From: Lachnospiraceae bacterium
GTDB taxonomy: Bacteria > Bacillota > Clostridia > Lachnospirales > Lachnospiraceae
DNA: 64,000 bases
Direction of reading: 5' to 3'
Assembly (NCBI GenBank): GCA_003979345.1
Contig: RYVZ01000017.1
Location: forward strand, 7,156 to 71,155
Positions 55,053-62,594 of the stretch are shown here, piece by piece (the first letter of the stretch is position 1; every line of letters begins with the position of its first letter). The position numbers and the translations under genes are program-made. The notes under the pieces are model-generated. The model worked only from the letters and a program-made list of their open reading frames with translations. It was not told where the DNA came from and did no database searches.

Positions 55053-55077
55053 CATAACAAAGAAGTTGTGATAAAGT
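55049..55077 (+). promoter_or_regulatory. Promoter of the thrS T-box leader
   Basis: TTGACA (55049-55054), overlapping the HD-GYP stop codon, and TAAAGT (55072-55077) are 17 bp apart. Confidence 0.75.
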
Positions 55078-55097
55078 ACCTTCAATAACATAAGAAA

Positions 55098-55340
55098 AGC
55101 GATGACGGAAAAGAGTAGTTTAGATGGAAACATCCAGAGAGAACAGCACTTGGTGGAAGCTGTTTATGTGGAAATCAGACGAAAACCATTCCAGAGCTGT
55201 AATGCTGAAATGAGTAAGTGTTACCGTATGCCTGCGTTAAAGGATAGGATTTGATAGAATCTGAAGTGAAAAGTTAAGGTGGAACCGTGCCGAGTGCACC
55301 CTTAAGACGATACGATTATGGTCTTATGGGTGCTTTTCTT
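55098..55340 (+). ncRNA. T-box riboswitch, threonine-type
   Basis: The leader starts with the Stem I pattern GATGACGGAAAAGAGTAG, with AGAGA and GGTGGAAGCTG in the distal part. The T-box AAGGTGGAACCGTG is at 55276-55289, and the terminator GCACCCTTAAGAC/GTCTTATGGGTGC with T-run at 55296-55340. A probable specifier ACC (threonine) lies at 55185-55187 in the 3' side of Stem I. Uncharged tRNA-Thr should pair with the specifier and the T-box and prevent termination, inducing thrS. Confidence 0.93.
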
Positions 55341-55388
55341 ATGTTGTTGCCAAATAGTTCAAGCAAAAAACGAAAGGAGCAACAAATT

Positions 55389-57158
55389 ATGAAGGTTCTA
55401 CGAAAAAATGGAGAAATTGTAGAAGTAAACTTTGAAGAACAGGAGGGCAGAAAGGCATTTTGGCATACAAGTGCACATGTGCTTGCACAGGCAGTAAAAC
55501 GCTTATATCCGGAAACGAAATGCGCAATCGGTCCGGCAATCGAAAATGGATTTTATTATGATTTTGAATTTGACTTTTTATTTACAGAAGAGCATATAAT
55601 GGCAATCGAAGCAGAAATGCGAAAAATCGTAAAGGAGTCTCTCTCTTTGCAAGTATGTGAGAAGTCAAAAGAAGAAGCTCTCAGCTTTATGAAAAATGCA
55701 GGTGAAAAATATAAAATTGAGCTGATTCAGGAGCTGGATGATGCAGAACAAATCAGCTTTTACAAGCAGGGAGAATATGAAGAATTTTGTGCGGGACCCC
55801 ATATTTCTAATGTGTGTCAGATCAAAGCGATCAAGCTGTTATCAGTGGCAGGAGCTTATTGGAAAGGCAGCGAAAAAAATCAAATGCTTACAAGAATCTA
55901 TGGCATATCTTTTCCCAAAGCGGCACAATTGGATGAATATCTGCATACGGTTGAAGAGGCAAAGGCAAGGGATCACAGAAAATTAGGAAAGGAACTTGGA
56001 ATATTTACGATTTTTGAGGAAGGACCGGGATTACCGGTATTCCTGCCGAAGGGATTGATATTGAAGAACCTGCTGATTGATTATTGGAGGAAGATCCATC
56101 GCAGAGAAGGATATGTTGAGATTTCTACACCCATTATGCTGGAAAGGAGACTTTGGGAGACATCCGGTCACTGGGATTTTTATAGAGATGCCATGTACTC
56201 TCTTAAGGTTGAAGATGAAGATTATGCAATCAAACCAATGAGTTGTCCGGGCGGAATGCTGGTGTATAAACTGGAACCGAGATCATATAAGGAGCTTCCT
56301 ATGAGAATAGGAGAATTAGGGCTTGTGCATCGTAATGAAAAGTCAGGAACATTGCACGGTCTTATGAGAGTACGTTCATTTACGCAGGATGACGCACACA
56401 TTCTGATGACAGAAAATCAGGTAACGGATGAGATACAGGGTGTTATGCGTCTTATAGATGAAGTCTACAAGAAGTTCGGTTTTTCATATGAAATTGAGCT
56501 GTCAACGAGACCGGAGCATTCCATAGGAAGTGATGAGGACTGGCAGCTTGCTACAAAAGCTCTGGAAAAGGCAGTGCAGGGAATGGGCAAGTCTTATGTA
56601 GTAAATGAAGGAGACGGTGCGTTTTATGGACCGAAGCTTGATTTTCATCTAAAAGATTCTATAGGAAGAACATGGCAATGCGGAACGATCCAGCTTGATT
56701 TCCAGCTTCCTCAAAGATTTGATATTGAGTATATTGGAGCAGACGGAGAGAAACATCGCCCGATCATGCTGCATAGAGTGATATTTGGCTCCATAGAACG
56801 CTTTATTGGTATTTTACTGGAACATTATGCGGGGAAATTTCCGGCATGGATCGCACCTGTGCAAGTTAAGATTCTTCCTGTTTCCGATAAATATAATGAT
56901 TATGCCAGGAAAATTGAGCGGATTTTGGAAGAAAATGACATCCGGGCAGAAGTGGATGTCAGAAGTGAAAAACTTGGATATAAGATCCGTGAAGCACGCA
57001 TGGACAGGGTGCCGTATATGATCATCACGGGCGAAAATGAGAAAAATCATAGGTCTGTATCCGTGAGACAAAGAGATGCGGAGATCGATAAACAGGACAT
57101 GGGAGAAATGAGTATTGAACAAGCGGTCAATCTGGTAAAGAGAGGGATGACGGAATAA
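55389..57158 (+). CDS. thrS: Threonyl-tRNA synthetase lacking the TGS domain
   Basis: The enzyme charges tRNA-Thr. At 589 residues it is shorter than the usual ~640: the N-terminal TGS domain is almost absent, and the protein goes quickly into the editing domain (FWHTSAHVLAQAVKRLYPETKCAIGPAIENGFYYDF, later YEEFCAGPHISN with the catalytic Cys and His). The catalytic core has motif 1 to 3 with MSCPGGMLVYK, LVHRNEKSGTLHGLMRVRSFTQDDAHIL and MLHRVIFGSIERFIGIL; the zinc ligands Cys, His, His are present. The anticodon-binding domain ends QAVNLVKRGM. GC content looks lower than neighbours. It is controlled by the T-box. It may be a second, accessory ThrRS. Confidence 0.95.
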   Translation: MKVLRKNGEIVEVNFEEQEGRKAFWHTSAHVLAQAVKRLYPETKCAIGPAIENGFYYDFEFDFLFTEEHIMAIEAEMRKIVKESLSLQVCEKSKEEALSFMKNAGEKYKIELIQELDDAEQISFYKQGEYEEFCAGPHISNVCQIKAIKLLSVAGAYWKGSEKNQMLTRIYGISFPKAAQLDEYLHTVEEAKARDHRKLGKELGIFTIFEEGPGLPVFLPKGLILKNLLIDYWRKIHRREGYVEISTPIMLERRLWETSGHWDFYRDAMYSLKVEDEDYAIKPMSCPGGMLVYKLEPRSYKELPMRIGELGLVHRNEKSGTLHGLMRVRSFTQDDAHILMTENQVTDEIQGVMRLIDEVYKKFGFSYEIELSTRPEHSIGSDEDWQLATKALEKAVQGMGKSYVVNEGDGAFYGPKLDFHLKDSIGRTWQCGTIQLDFQLPQRFDIEYIGADGEKHRPIMLHRVIFGSIERFIGILLEHYAGKFPAWIAPVQVKILPVSDKYNDYARKIERILEENDIRAEVDVRSEKLGYKIREARMDRVPYMIITGENEKNHRSVSVRQRDAEIDKQDMGEMSIEQAVNLVKRGMTE

Positions 57159-57179
57159 AAGCAACAAAAATAGAAAAAG

Positions 57180-57216
57180 AAAAACGGCGGTGCAGTCAAA
57201 TGCGTTTGCCGTTTTT
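57180..57216 (+). terminator. Terminator after thrS
   Basis: AAAAACGGC (57180-57188) pairs with GCCGTTTTT (57208-57216). Confidence 0.8.
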
Positions 57217-57382
57217 CTCTTTCTATGGTGATTATATCACAGAAGACCGGCAAAAACAAGACTGTTTCTGTCAGCCGTACTTGTGATAAACTGTCAGAAC
57301 AAAACAGTTTGGAGCGCGTGTATTGCGGTCATGGTGCGGGAAATAGCAGGGAAGCGGTTCTAAAACGGAGGGATGTGTTGTG

Positions 57383-59623
57383 ATGGGGGATCAGCAGTCG
57401 GAAAAAGCATACGAGGAAAACAGATTAAAGCAGACACTGTCTCTGGCGGCGGAGCAGTTAAAGGCGGCAAAAGAAGCGGCAGAGAGAACAAGATCCGAGA
57501 TCATGGAAGCAAAGGAAGAAATGCGTGAGGATGCGACGCACGGTATCATCAGCCTTTCGAGTACGGAGGATTTTGAGGCGATCGTGGAGCTGAGCCAGTA
57601 CCAGAACCCGATATCAAGCCGGATCGCTGACTATGAGGGAAAAGAGCATCAGATCAGACTGCTGGAACGCATGATGAAGTCGCCGTATTTTGCACGGATC
57701 GATTTTCTGTTTGAAGGAGAAGATGAAGCGGAGGAAATCTATATCGGGCGGACCTCGCTGAAAAGAGGGAATACACAGGAGATGGAAGTATATGACTGGC
57801 GCTCGCCGGTTGCGAGTGTGTTCTACCGCTTTATGACCGGGAAGGCATTTTACGACGCACCGGGCGGGCGCATCAAGGGGGAGGTTACAAAGAAACGCCA
57901 GTACGAGATCAAAAACGGGACGCTTGCGTATTTTTTTGACGCGGATGTGGAGATCGTCGATGAGTTTTTGAGACAATTATTATCACAAAATACCACGGCA
58001 AAAATGAAAGCGATCGTCGAAACCATCCAGCGGGAGCAGGACGCCGCGATCCGCGATATGGAAAACGATCTGCTGATGGTGCAGGGCGTTGCGGGAAGCG
58101 GAAAAACTTCGATCGCACTGCATCGTGCGGCGTATCTGATGTATCAGGGACTTCAGAATAAGCTTGCGGCGAATCAGATCATGATCATTTCACCGAATAA
58201 GGTGTTTGAACAGTATATTTCGGGCGTTCTGCCCGAACTTGGAGAGGAACAGGTAAAATCCGCGGTATTTGACGATCTGCTGCGCGGCATCATCCGAGAA
58301 AAAAAGATACAGCCGCGAAATGAATTTCTCGAAACACTGTTGCTGCGACCGGACAATGCGGAGACGATGAAAAAAAGCATCCGGTTCAAGACATCGGAGC
58401 AGTTTCGTGCGATCCTCGACCGGTTTATCAGCGATATCCCTGACCGGTGGATGAGACTGGAGGATGTTTTTTATGAGGGGAAATGCGTCGCGTCAGGGCG
58501 CATATTGAAAGAAAGACTGAGAAAGTCAGCATCGGGCGGAGGCGGAAGAGCGCAGGTTCCGTTGGGTGTCAGATTGGAACAATTGGAGGAGTATGTCTTA
58601 GAGTGTGCGTTCGGCAGTACAAATAAGCGCGGCGTCCGTGCGGAAATGAGCGCGGTGAGACAGGAAGTACAGAGAATGTTGAAATTAGATATACCGGCAT
58701 TGTATTTCCGGCTGTTTCAGGAGGAAGATTATGTTTGGAAACTGATCAATAGGGCAGAACGGGGCGCAGGTGCATCTGAGAGCACGGAGGTTATGTTAGG
58801 ACAGGAATTACGTGAGATCCGTGCATACACATTGCAAAACATGGAAGCGGGAAACCGCCTGCAATATGACGATGCGATCGCGGTCGCGTATTTGTACCTG
58901 AGGATATTCGGTACGGAGGAATTCCGTATGATCAGACAGGTTGTGATCGATGAGGCGCAGGATTATTACCCGCTGCAGTACCGGATATGTAACCTGCTGT
59001 TTCCGAAAGCAAAGTTTACGGTACTCGGCGACCAAAATCAGACGATTGAAAAGCGGGAAGATTCTCTTTTTTATGAACGGATAGCGGGCATTTTGGATCA
59101 TAAGACGTCTTCGATGGTCCTGCTCAATAAAAGCTTCCGATGCACCAATGAAATCCTGAATTTCAGTTTACGGTTCCTGCTCGGACAGGAGTCTGAAGCT
59201 TGTGGACCCGAAATTAAGAGCTTTAACCGCAGCGGCGATGAGGTCGTGGTCGCTGCGGCGGACAGCGCGGGGGAGCTGATAGAAAAGATTACGGAAGAGA
59301 TCGAAATATGCAGGGAGCATGGTTACGGTTCGGTCGGTTTACTTTGTAAAACGGAGGCAAGGGCTGCCGGACTATACCAAAAACTAAAACCCGTGACTGA
59401 CGTCCGGCTTGTCAGAAGCGGCAGTGTGCCGGACTTGCAGGGCGTGTTCCTGATCCCGATTTATATGGCGAAAGGACTTGAATTTGATGCGGTCATCCTC
59501 TGCGACGCGGATAGCGGCAATTATTACGATGAGGACGATAAAAATCTGCTTTATGTCGCATGTACGCGGGCATTGCACAGACTCAGCGTGTTTTGTGTGA
59601 AAGAGCGCAGTCCGCTTTTATAG
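57383..59623 (+). CDS. helD: HelD-like UvrD-family helicase
   Basis: HelD removes stalled RNA polymerase from DNA. The N-terminal ~200 residues form the long coiled coil and finger (LAAEQLKAAKEAAERTRSEI) and the conserved FGRIDF-like block seen here as PYFARIDFLFEGEDEAEEIYIGR and YDWRSPVASVFYRF. The helicase motor follows: Walker A GVAGSGKTSIALHRAAYL near residue 238, DEAQDYYPLQYRI (motif II), GDQNQTI, and C-terminal KGLEFDAVILCDA and YVACTRALHRL. GTG 57380 is an alternative start beside ATG 57383; GGAGGG lies 7-10 nt upstream. Confidence 0.93.
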   Translation: MGDQQSEKAYEENRLKQTLSLAAEQLKAAKEAAERTRSEIMEAKEEMREDATHGIISLSSTEDFEAIVELSQYQNPISSRIADYEGKEHQIRLLERMMKSPYFARIDFLFEGEDEAEEIYIGRTSLKRGNTQEMEVYDWRSPVASVFYRFMTGKAFYDAPGGRIKGEVTKKRQYEIKNGTLAYFFDADVEIVDEFLRQLLSQNTTAKMKAIVETIQREQDAAIRDMENDLLMVQGVAGSGKTSIALHRAAYLMYQGLQNKLAANQIMIISPNKVFEQYISGVLPELGEEQVKSAVFDDLLRGIIREKKIQPRNEFLETLLLRPDNAETMKKSIRFKTSEQFRAILDRFISDIPDRWMRLEDVFYEGKCVASGRILKERLRKSASGGGGRAQVPLGVRLEQLEEYVLECAFGSTNKRGVRAEMSAVRQEVQRMLKLDIPALYFRLFQEEDYVWKLINRAERGAGASESTEVMLGQELREIRAYTLQNMEAGNRLQYDDAIAVAYLYLRIFGTEEFRMIRQVVIDEAQDYYPLQYRICNLLFPKAKFTVLGDQNQTIEKREDSLFYERIAGILDHKTSSMVLLNKSFRCTNEILNFSLRFLLGQESEACGPEIKSFNRSGDEVVVAAADSAGELIEKITEEIEICREHGYGSVGLLCKTEARAAGLYQKLKPVTDVRLVRSGSVPDLQGVFLIPIYMAKGLEFDAVILCDADSGNYYDEDDKNLLYVACTRALHRLSVFCVKERSPLL

Positions 59624-60048
59624 GAAGCCTTATGATCCGGAAAAGCCGGTCATTTTTCTGGTCTGCCACGGCAATATCTTGAAGAAGCCTGAGAAAGCCT
59701 GTAAATCCAATGATTTTGCGGAGTGAAAAGGCGCTTACTACATTACTATTAAAAGTCTGATGGCTGACACTACAAATGCGGTTAGCTGGGGGTAATCAAA
59801 AGAGAAGGAACCAGTCAGAATGGGAAGTGGATGATCATGTAAAATTATAATTTTATGTGTCTCTAAAATGAACTTGGAATATTACAACTGAAAGAATATA
59901 AAAGCTAAGATTTACTGCTGTCAAAACTATAAGAAGCGGTCAAATCTTGATGCAGGAATGGGGAAAGAATTATGTCGGTGTGCTATTTTGAAAATAACTA
60001 TTATAAAAAATAGTACGCGAAGTTAAAATAAAATTTTTCTGAACATCA
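59624..60048 (+). other. Gap with a terminator-like hairpin and a possible gene remnant
   Basis: The helD terminator (CCGG-loop-CCGG with T5, about 59635-59658) is first. A frame from about 59629 reads EKPVIFLVCHGNILKKPEKA, stops at 59724-59726, and continues as KGAYYITIKSLMADTTNAVSWG to a stop at 59793-59795; this looks like a small decayed gene of unknown origin. The rest (59796-60048) is AT-rich with no recognised feature. Confidence 0.4.
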
Positions 60049-60077
60049 TTGACAGTGATGTATATTTCCGTTAATAT
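60049..60077 (+). promoter_or_regulatory. Promoter of the DUF3800-associated RNA
   Basis: TTGACA (60049-60054) and TAATAT (60072-60077) are separated by 17 bp, close to consensus. Confidence 0.85.
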
Positions 60078-60083
60078 AAGCAT

Positions 60084-60166
60084 ATAAATAAGTCAGTGAT
60101 ATCACTGATTGGGCTGGTCGAAAGACCCTGGTCCACCGAACGGCGGGGAATTTCCCCGCTATTTTT
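60084..60166 (+). ncRNA. Candidate small structured RNA upstream of DUF3800
   Basis: An ~80-nt unit lies between its own promoter and its own terminator. It contains the perfect palindrome TCAGTGATATCACTGA (60093-60108), a tetraloop hairpin GGTC-GAAA-GACC (60116-60127), the short hairpin CCGAACGG, and the terminator GCGGGGAA/TTCCCCGC with a T-run (60143-60166). Conserved structured RNAs have been described directly upstream of DUF3800 genes, and this unit has the right position and size. The layout of promoter, RNA, terminator and protein gene also resembles type III toxin-antitoxin loci. Identity with a named family cannot be confirmed here. Confidence 0.7.
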
Positions 60167-60202
60167 GTTAGGGAAATCTGAGAGGAATGAAGGAAGTAAT
60201 CT

Positions 60203-60883
60203 GTGGCTGAAAAGATTTTAAGTGTTTTTATAGATGAATCGGGCGATTTTGGGCCATATGATTTTCATGCGCCATTTTATCTGGTTGCAATGGTTTTACA
60301 TAATCAGGATGTGGATATTAGCAAAAATATTGATGATTTGGAGAGTCATTTGACAAACATTGGATATAGGCAGCACGCTATCCATACGGGGCCACTGATC
60401 CGCAGGGAATCCGTTTATGCCAATGACCTTATAGAAGAACGAAAACGACTTTTTAATGCGTTATTTAATTTTGCACGTAAATTGGATTTCCATTATGTTT
60501 GTGCAAAAATAAGAAAAGATGAATGTTCGGATGTAATTACGTTAACGGCGAGAATATCAAAAGCGATTGCAGGAATACTTAAGGAACATCAAAATTTTTG
60601 GGAACAGTTTAACTGCATTATCATCTATTACGACAATGGACAGATAGAACTTACCAAAATTTTGACTTCTGTTTTTAATACGCTTTATGCCCATGTAGAG
60701 TTCCGAAAAGTGAAGCCTGTAGATTATAAATTGTTTCAAGCGGCTGACCTGATCTGTACGATGGAGTTACTTGCGGAAAAAGCAGGATCCAACTCATTTT
60801 CGAGATCAGAGCAGGAATTCTTCTGCTCAGTACGTGACTTTAAAAAGAACTATCTTAAGCCGTTATTGAAGAAACATTTATAG
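60203..60883 (+). CDS. DUF3800 domain protein
   Basis: The family signature FIDESGDFG is at residues ~8-16, followed by FYLVAMVLHNQD and, near the C-terminus, FQAADLICTMELLAEKAGS, the pattern of DUF3800. These proteins are thought to adopt an RNase H-like fold with acidic active-site residues, consistent with a nuclease role, but their biology is unproven. GTG 60203 has AAGGAAG 6 nt upstream. The gene starts 37 bp after the terminator of the candidate RNA, so expression depends on readthrough. GC content is low compared with the core chromosome. A 50-codon gene follows 17 bp later. Confidence 0.9.
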   Translation: MAEKILSVFIDESGDFGPYDFHAPFYLVAMVLHNQDVDISKNIDDLESHLTNIGYRQHAIHTGPLIRRESVYANDLIEERKRLFNALFNFARKLDFHYVCAKIRKDECSDVITLTARISKAIAGILKEHQNFWEQFNCIIIYYDNGQIELTKILTSVFNTLYAHVEFRKVKPVDYKLFQAADLICTMELLAEKAGSNSFSRSEQEFFCSVRDFKKNYLKPLLKKHL

Positions 60884-60900
60884 GGAGCAGGTGTGTTGGA

Positions 60901-61053
60901 ATGGAGAGGGATATTGCCGATTATGCGAAAGACGGCAGGCTGACGGAACCGTCAGACGGAAAGCGTTATGAGTGGCCCAAAATGATTGATGCGGTAAAGG
61001 CGTTAGGCAGACCGCTTACGGACGAGGAAGCCGAGCAGTACCGGGTAAAATAG
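60901..61053 (+). CDS. Small 50-residue protein downstream of DUF3800
   Basis: A hydrophilic protein (MERDIADYAKDGRLTEPSDG ... KRYEWPKMIDAVKALGRPLT ... EEAEQYRVK) encoded 17 bp after DUF3800 in the same direction. The regular codon usage and well-formed ending suggest a real gene. It has no motif I can assign. It may be a partner of DUF3800 or an unrelated small gene of the mobile region. GGGAG lies about 13 nt upstream of the ATG. Confidence 0.55.
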   Translation: MERDIADYAKDGRLTEPSDGKRYEWPKMIDAVKALGRPLTDEEAEQYRVK

Positions 61054-61340
61054 CATGGCACGGCAAAACAGCAATTTGTCGATTTGTTGAATTGCAAATA
61101 GGGGGGCAAATTCCGCACAGGTTGGGTAAAAGGGGTAAAAAACATCAAGATCTAACAACGGCACAGGGTGCAATCTTAAATTGATGCCATAGGAATTTTG
61201 GTACTCGCAGGCGAAAGTATTGAAAAAATGGCTTAAAATCAAGGGATTTTGAGGTTTGGTGGGGTTCATCACGGTGGGTGGTGGGCCCCCTATTTTTGTG
61301 TTTTTTTAACGCCGCTGAAAAGGTGGCGATTGGGGCAAAA

Positions 61341-61427
61341 TTATACTATCACGCAAAAGTCTGGAGTTTTCGTGATAGTATAAGGGTTTCCGTGATAATA
61401 TACAGAGTTTCCGTGTTTGTATATGAG
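61341..61427. repeat. Iteron-like direct repeats within a 13-bp inverted repeat
   Basis: Three direct copies of a ~20-bp unit with core GTTT(T/C)CGTG(A/T)TA start at 61366, 61386 and 61407. TTATACTATCACG (61341-61353) and CGTGATAGTATAA (61371-61383) are perfect inverted copies with a 17-bp gap. The 20-21 bp spacing, about two helical turns, is typical of iterons that bind a replication or partition protein. No replication gene is adjacent in the window. Confidence 0.7.
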
Positions 61428-61700
61428 TAAAGCGGTAAAATTGAATGGATAAATGATGATGGGTAAAACGGGCTGTTTCGGCAGTCCTTCTTCTTATGTC
61501 TTAAGATTTCACAATTCATTTCTTTACATTTCAATTTTCACAGATATTTTTATAGTGGTTTAGAAAATAATAAGTTGGAAAGCAGAGTTAATATGCTTAT
61601 GCGGCAGTTTGCGTTTGTGCTGCCTTGCAGGGCATCCCATATCGGACGAAAGGCGAAAAGCTTTAGACCTGTTTTTGGATTTTTATAGAAAAGAAAAAGA

Positions 61701-61745
61701 TTTCGTTCCCTTTCAAGTAGGGTTTCGTTCCCTCGCGTCTGACTG
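61701..61745 (+). promoter_or_regulatory. LytTR-type direct repeat upstream of the response regulator
   Basis: TTTCGTTCCCT occurs at 61701-61711 and 61723-61733, 22 bp apart, matching the spacing of LytTR-binding direct repeats. A -35-like hexamer at 61740-61745 and TATAAG at 61763-61768 follow, a weak promoter that would need an activator. Confidence 0.5.
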
Positions 61746-61841
61746 CGTCAAAATTCTGCCGATATAAGTAGAAAGCGAACTTTCTACAGTAAAAAGAACT
61801 GACCGTGGGGAAGCTAATGCGGGGGTGAGGAAAGCACTCGC

Positions 61842-62594
61842 ATGGGAAATGAATTGCAGGTGATGAGATTGAATATAGCCATATGTGATGATGAGGAAAT
61901 CATCCGTAAACAGATAAAGGAACTGATAGAAAAAGAAAGGCCGGGCATATGTGTCGGATTATACGGGACAGGGGATGAGCTGCTTGCCGCCGGGAAGCAG
62001 TTTGATATTGTGTTCCTTGATATACAAATGGAGGGAACGGATGGGATTGAAACGGCGAAAAGGCTCAGACAGCGCAGCAACTTAAAAGACGCGGAAGATA
62101 CCATACTGATCTTCATAACGGGTATCAGGGAGTATGTTTTCGAGGCGTTTGACGTGGCGGCGTTCCACTACCTGTTAAAGCCCATTGAGGAAGATAAGTT
62201 CCGGGAGGTATTCCACCGGGCAGAACGGGAGCTGGAAAAGCGGAAAAGCAAACGGCGGGAAACGGTGTTCATAAAGACGAGGAACAGGAGTTTTTCGCTG
62301 GAAAAGGACAGCATCTTCTATATCGAGAGCAGGGGGAAGAAAGTGGAGATACATACCACGGGGGAGACCATAGAGGCATATGCGTCCATGAATGAAATGG
62401 AGGGACAGCTTGGAGGCGGGTTCTTCCGCTGCCACAGGGGGTATCTGGTGAACATGGCATATGTGGCGGAATATGACAGTGGGAGCATTACCCTGAATAA
62501 CGGCGGGTATATTTATCTGGCCAAAGAGAAATACGGGGAGTTTGTGAAAGCCTATCTGCGGTATCTGAGAAACGGGGTGAATGCCGATGGCTGA
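61842..62594 (+). CDS. LytTR response regulator (AgrA-like)
   Basis: Residues ~8-125 are a receiver domain: LNIAICDDEEIIRKQIKELI, the phospho-acceptor Asp in DIVFLDIQMEGTDGIETAKRL, and the conserved Lys in FHYLLKPIEEDKFREVF. The LytTR domain follows (ETVFIKTRNRSFSLEKDSIFYIE, GGGFFRCHRGYLVNMAYVAEYDSGSITLNNGGYIYLAK). It is expected to be phosphorylated by the histidine kinase encoded next and to bind the direct repeats upstream. The genes overlap by 8 bp. ATG 61842 follows GGGGGTGAGG; ATG 61863 (MRLNIAICDDE) is possible but has no spaced RBS. Confidence 0.92.
   Translation: MGNELQVMRLNIAICDDEEIIRKQIKELIEKERPGICVGLYGTGDELLAAGKQFDIVFLDIQMEGTDGIETAKRLRQRSNLKDAEDTILIFITGIREYVFEAFDVAAFHYLLKPIEEDKFREVFHRAERELEKRKSKRRETVFIKTRNRSFSLEKDSIFYIESRGKKVEIHTTGETIEAYASMNEMEGQLGGGFFRCHRGYLVNMAYVAEYDSGSITLNNGGYIYLAKEKYGEFVKAYLRYLRNGVNADG

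Larger units (their letters stand above)
61054..61841. other. Non-coding accessory stretch with iteron-like repeats
   Basis: No gene is recognised. A stretch near 61200-61320 may be an element boundary. The stretch then carries iteron-like repeats (61366-61427), a 13-bp inverted repeat (61341-61383), a LytTR-type direct repeat (61701-61733) and the promoter region of the two-component genes. The perfect hairpin GTAGAAAG-CGAA-CTTTCTAC is at 61768-61787. Confidence 0.5.

Noticed and set aside
61003..61272. Minus-strand open frame of 89 codons near the iterons
   Set aside because: It overlaps the small gene at 60901-61053, has no ribosome binding site and looks like a shadow frame.
61366..61427. 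CRISPR array
   Set aside because: The repeats are contiguous 20-bp units without spacers; no cas genes are nearby.
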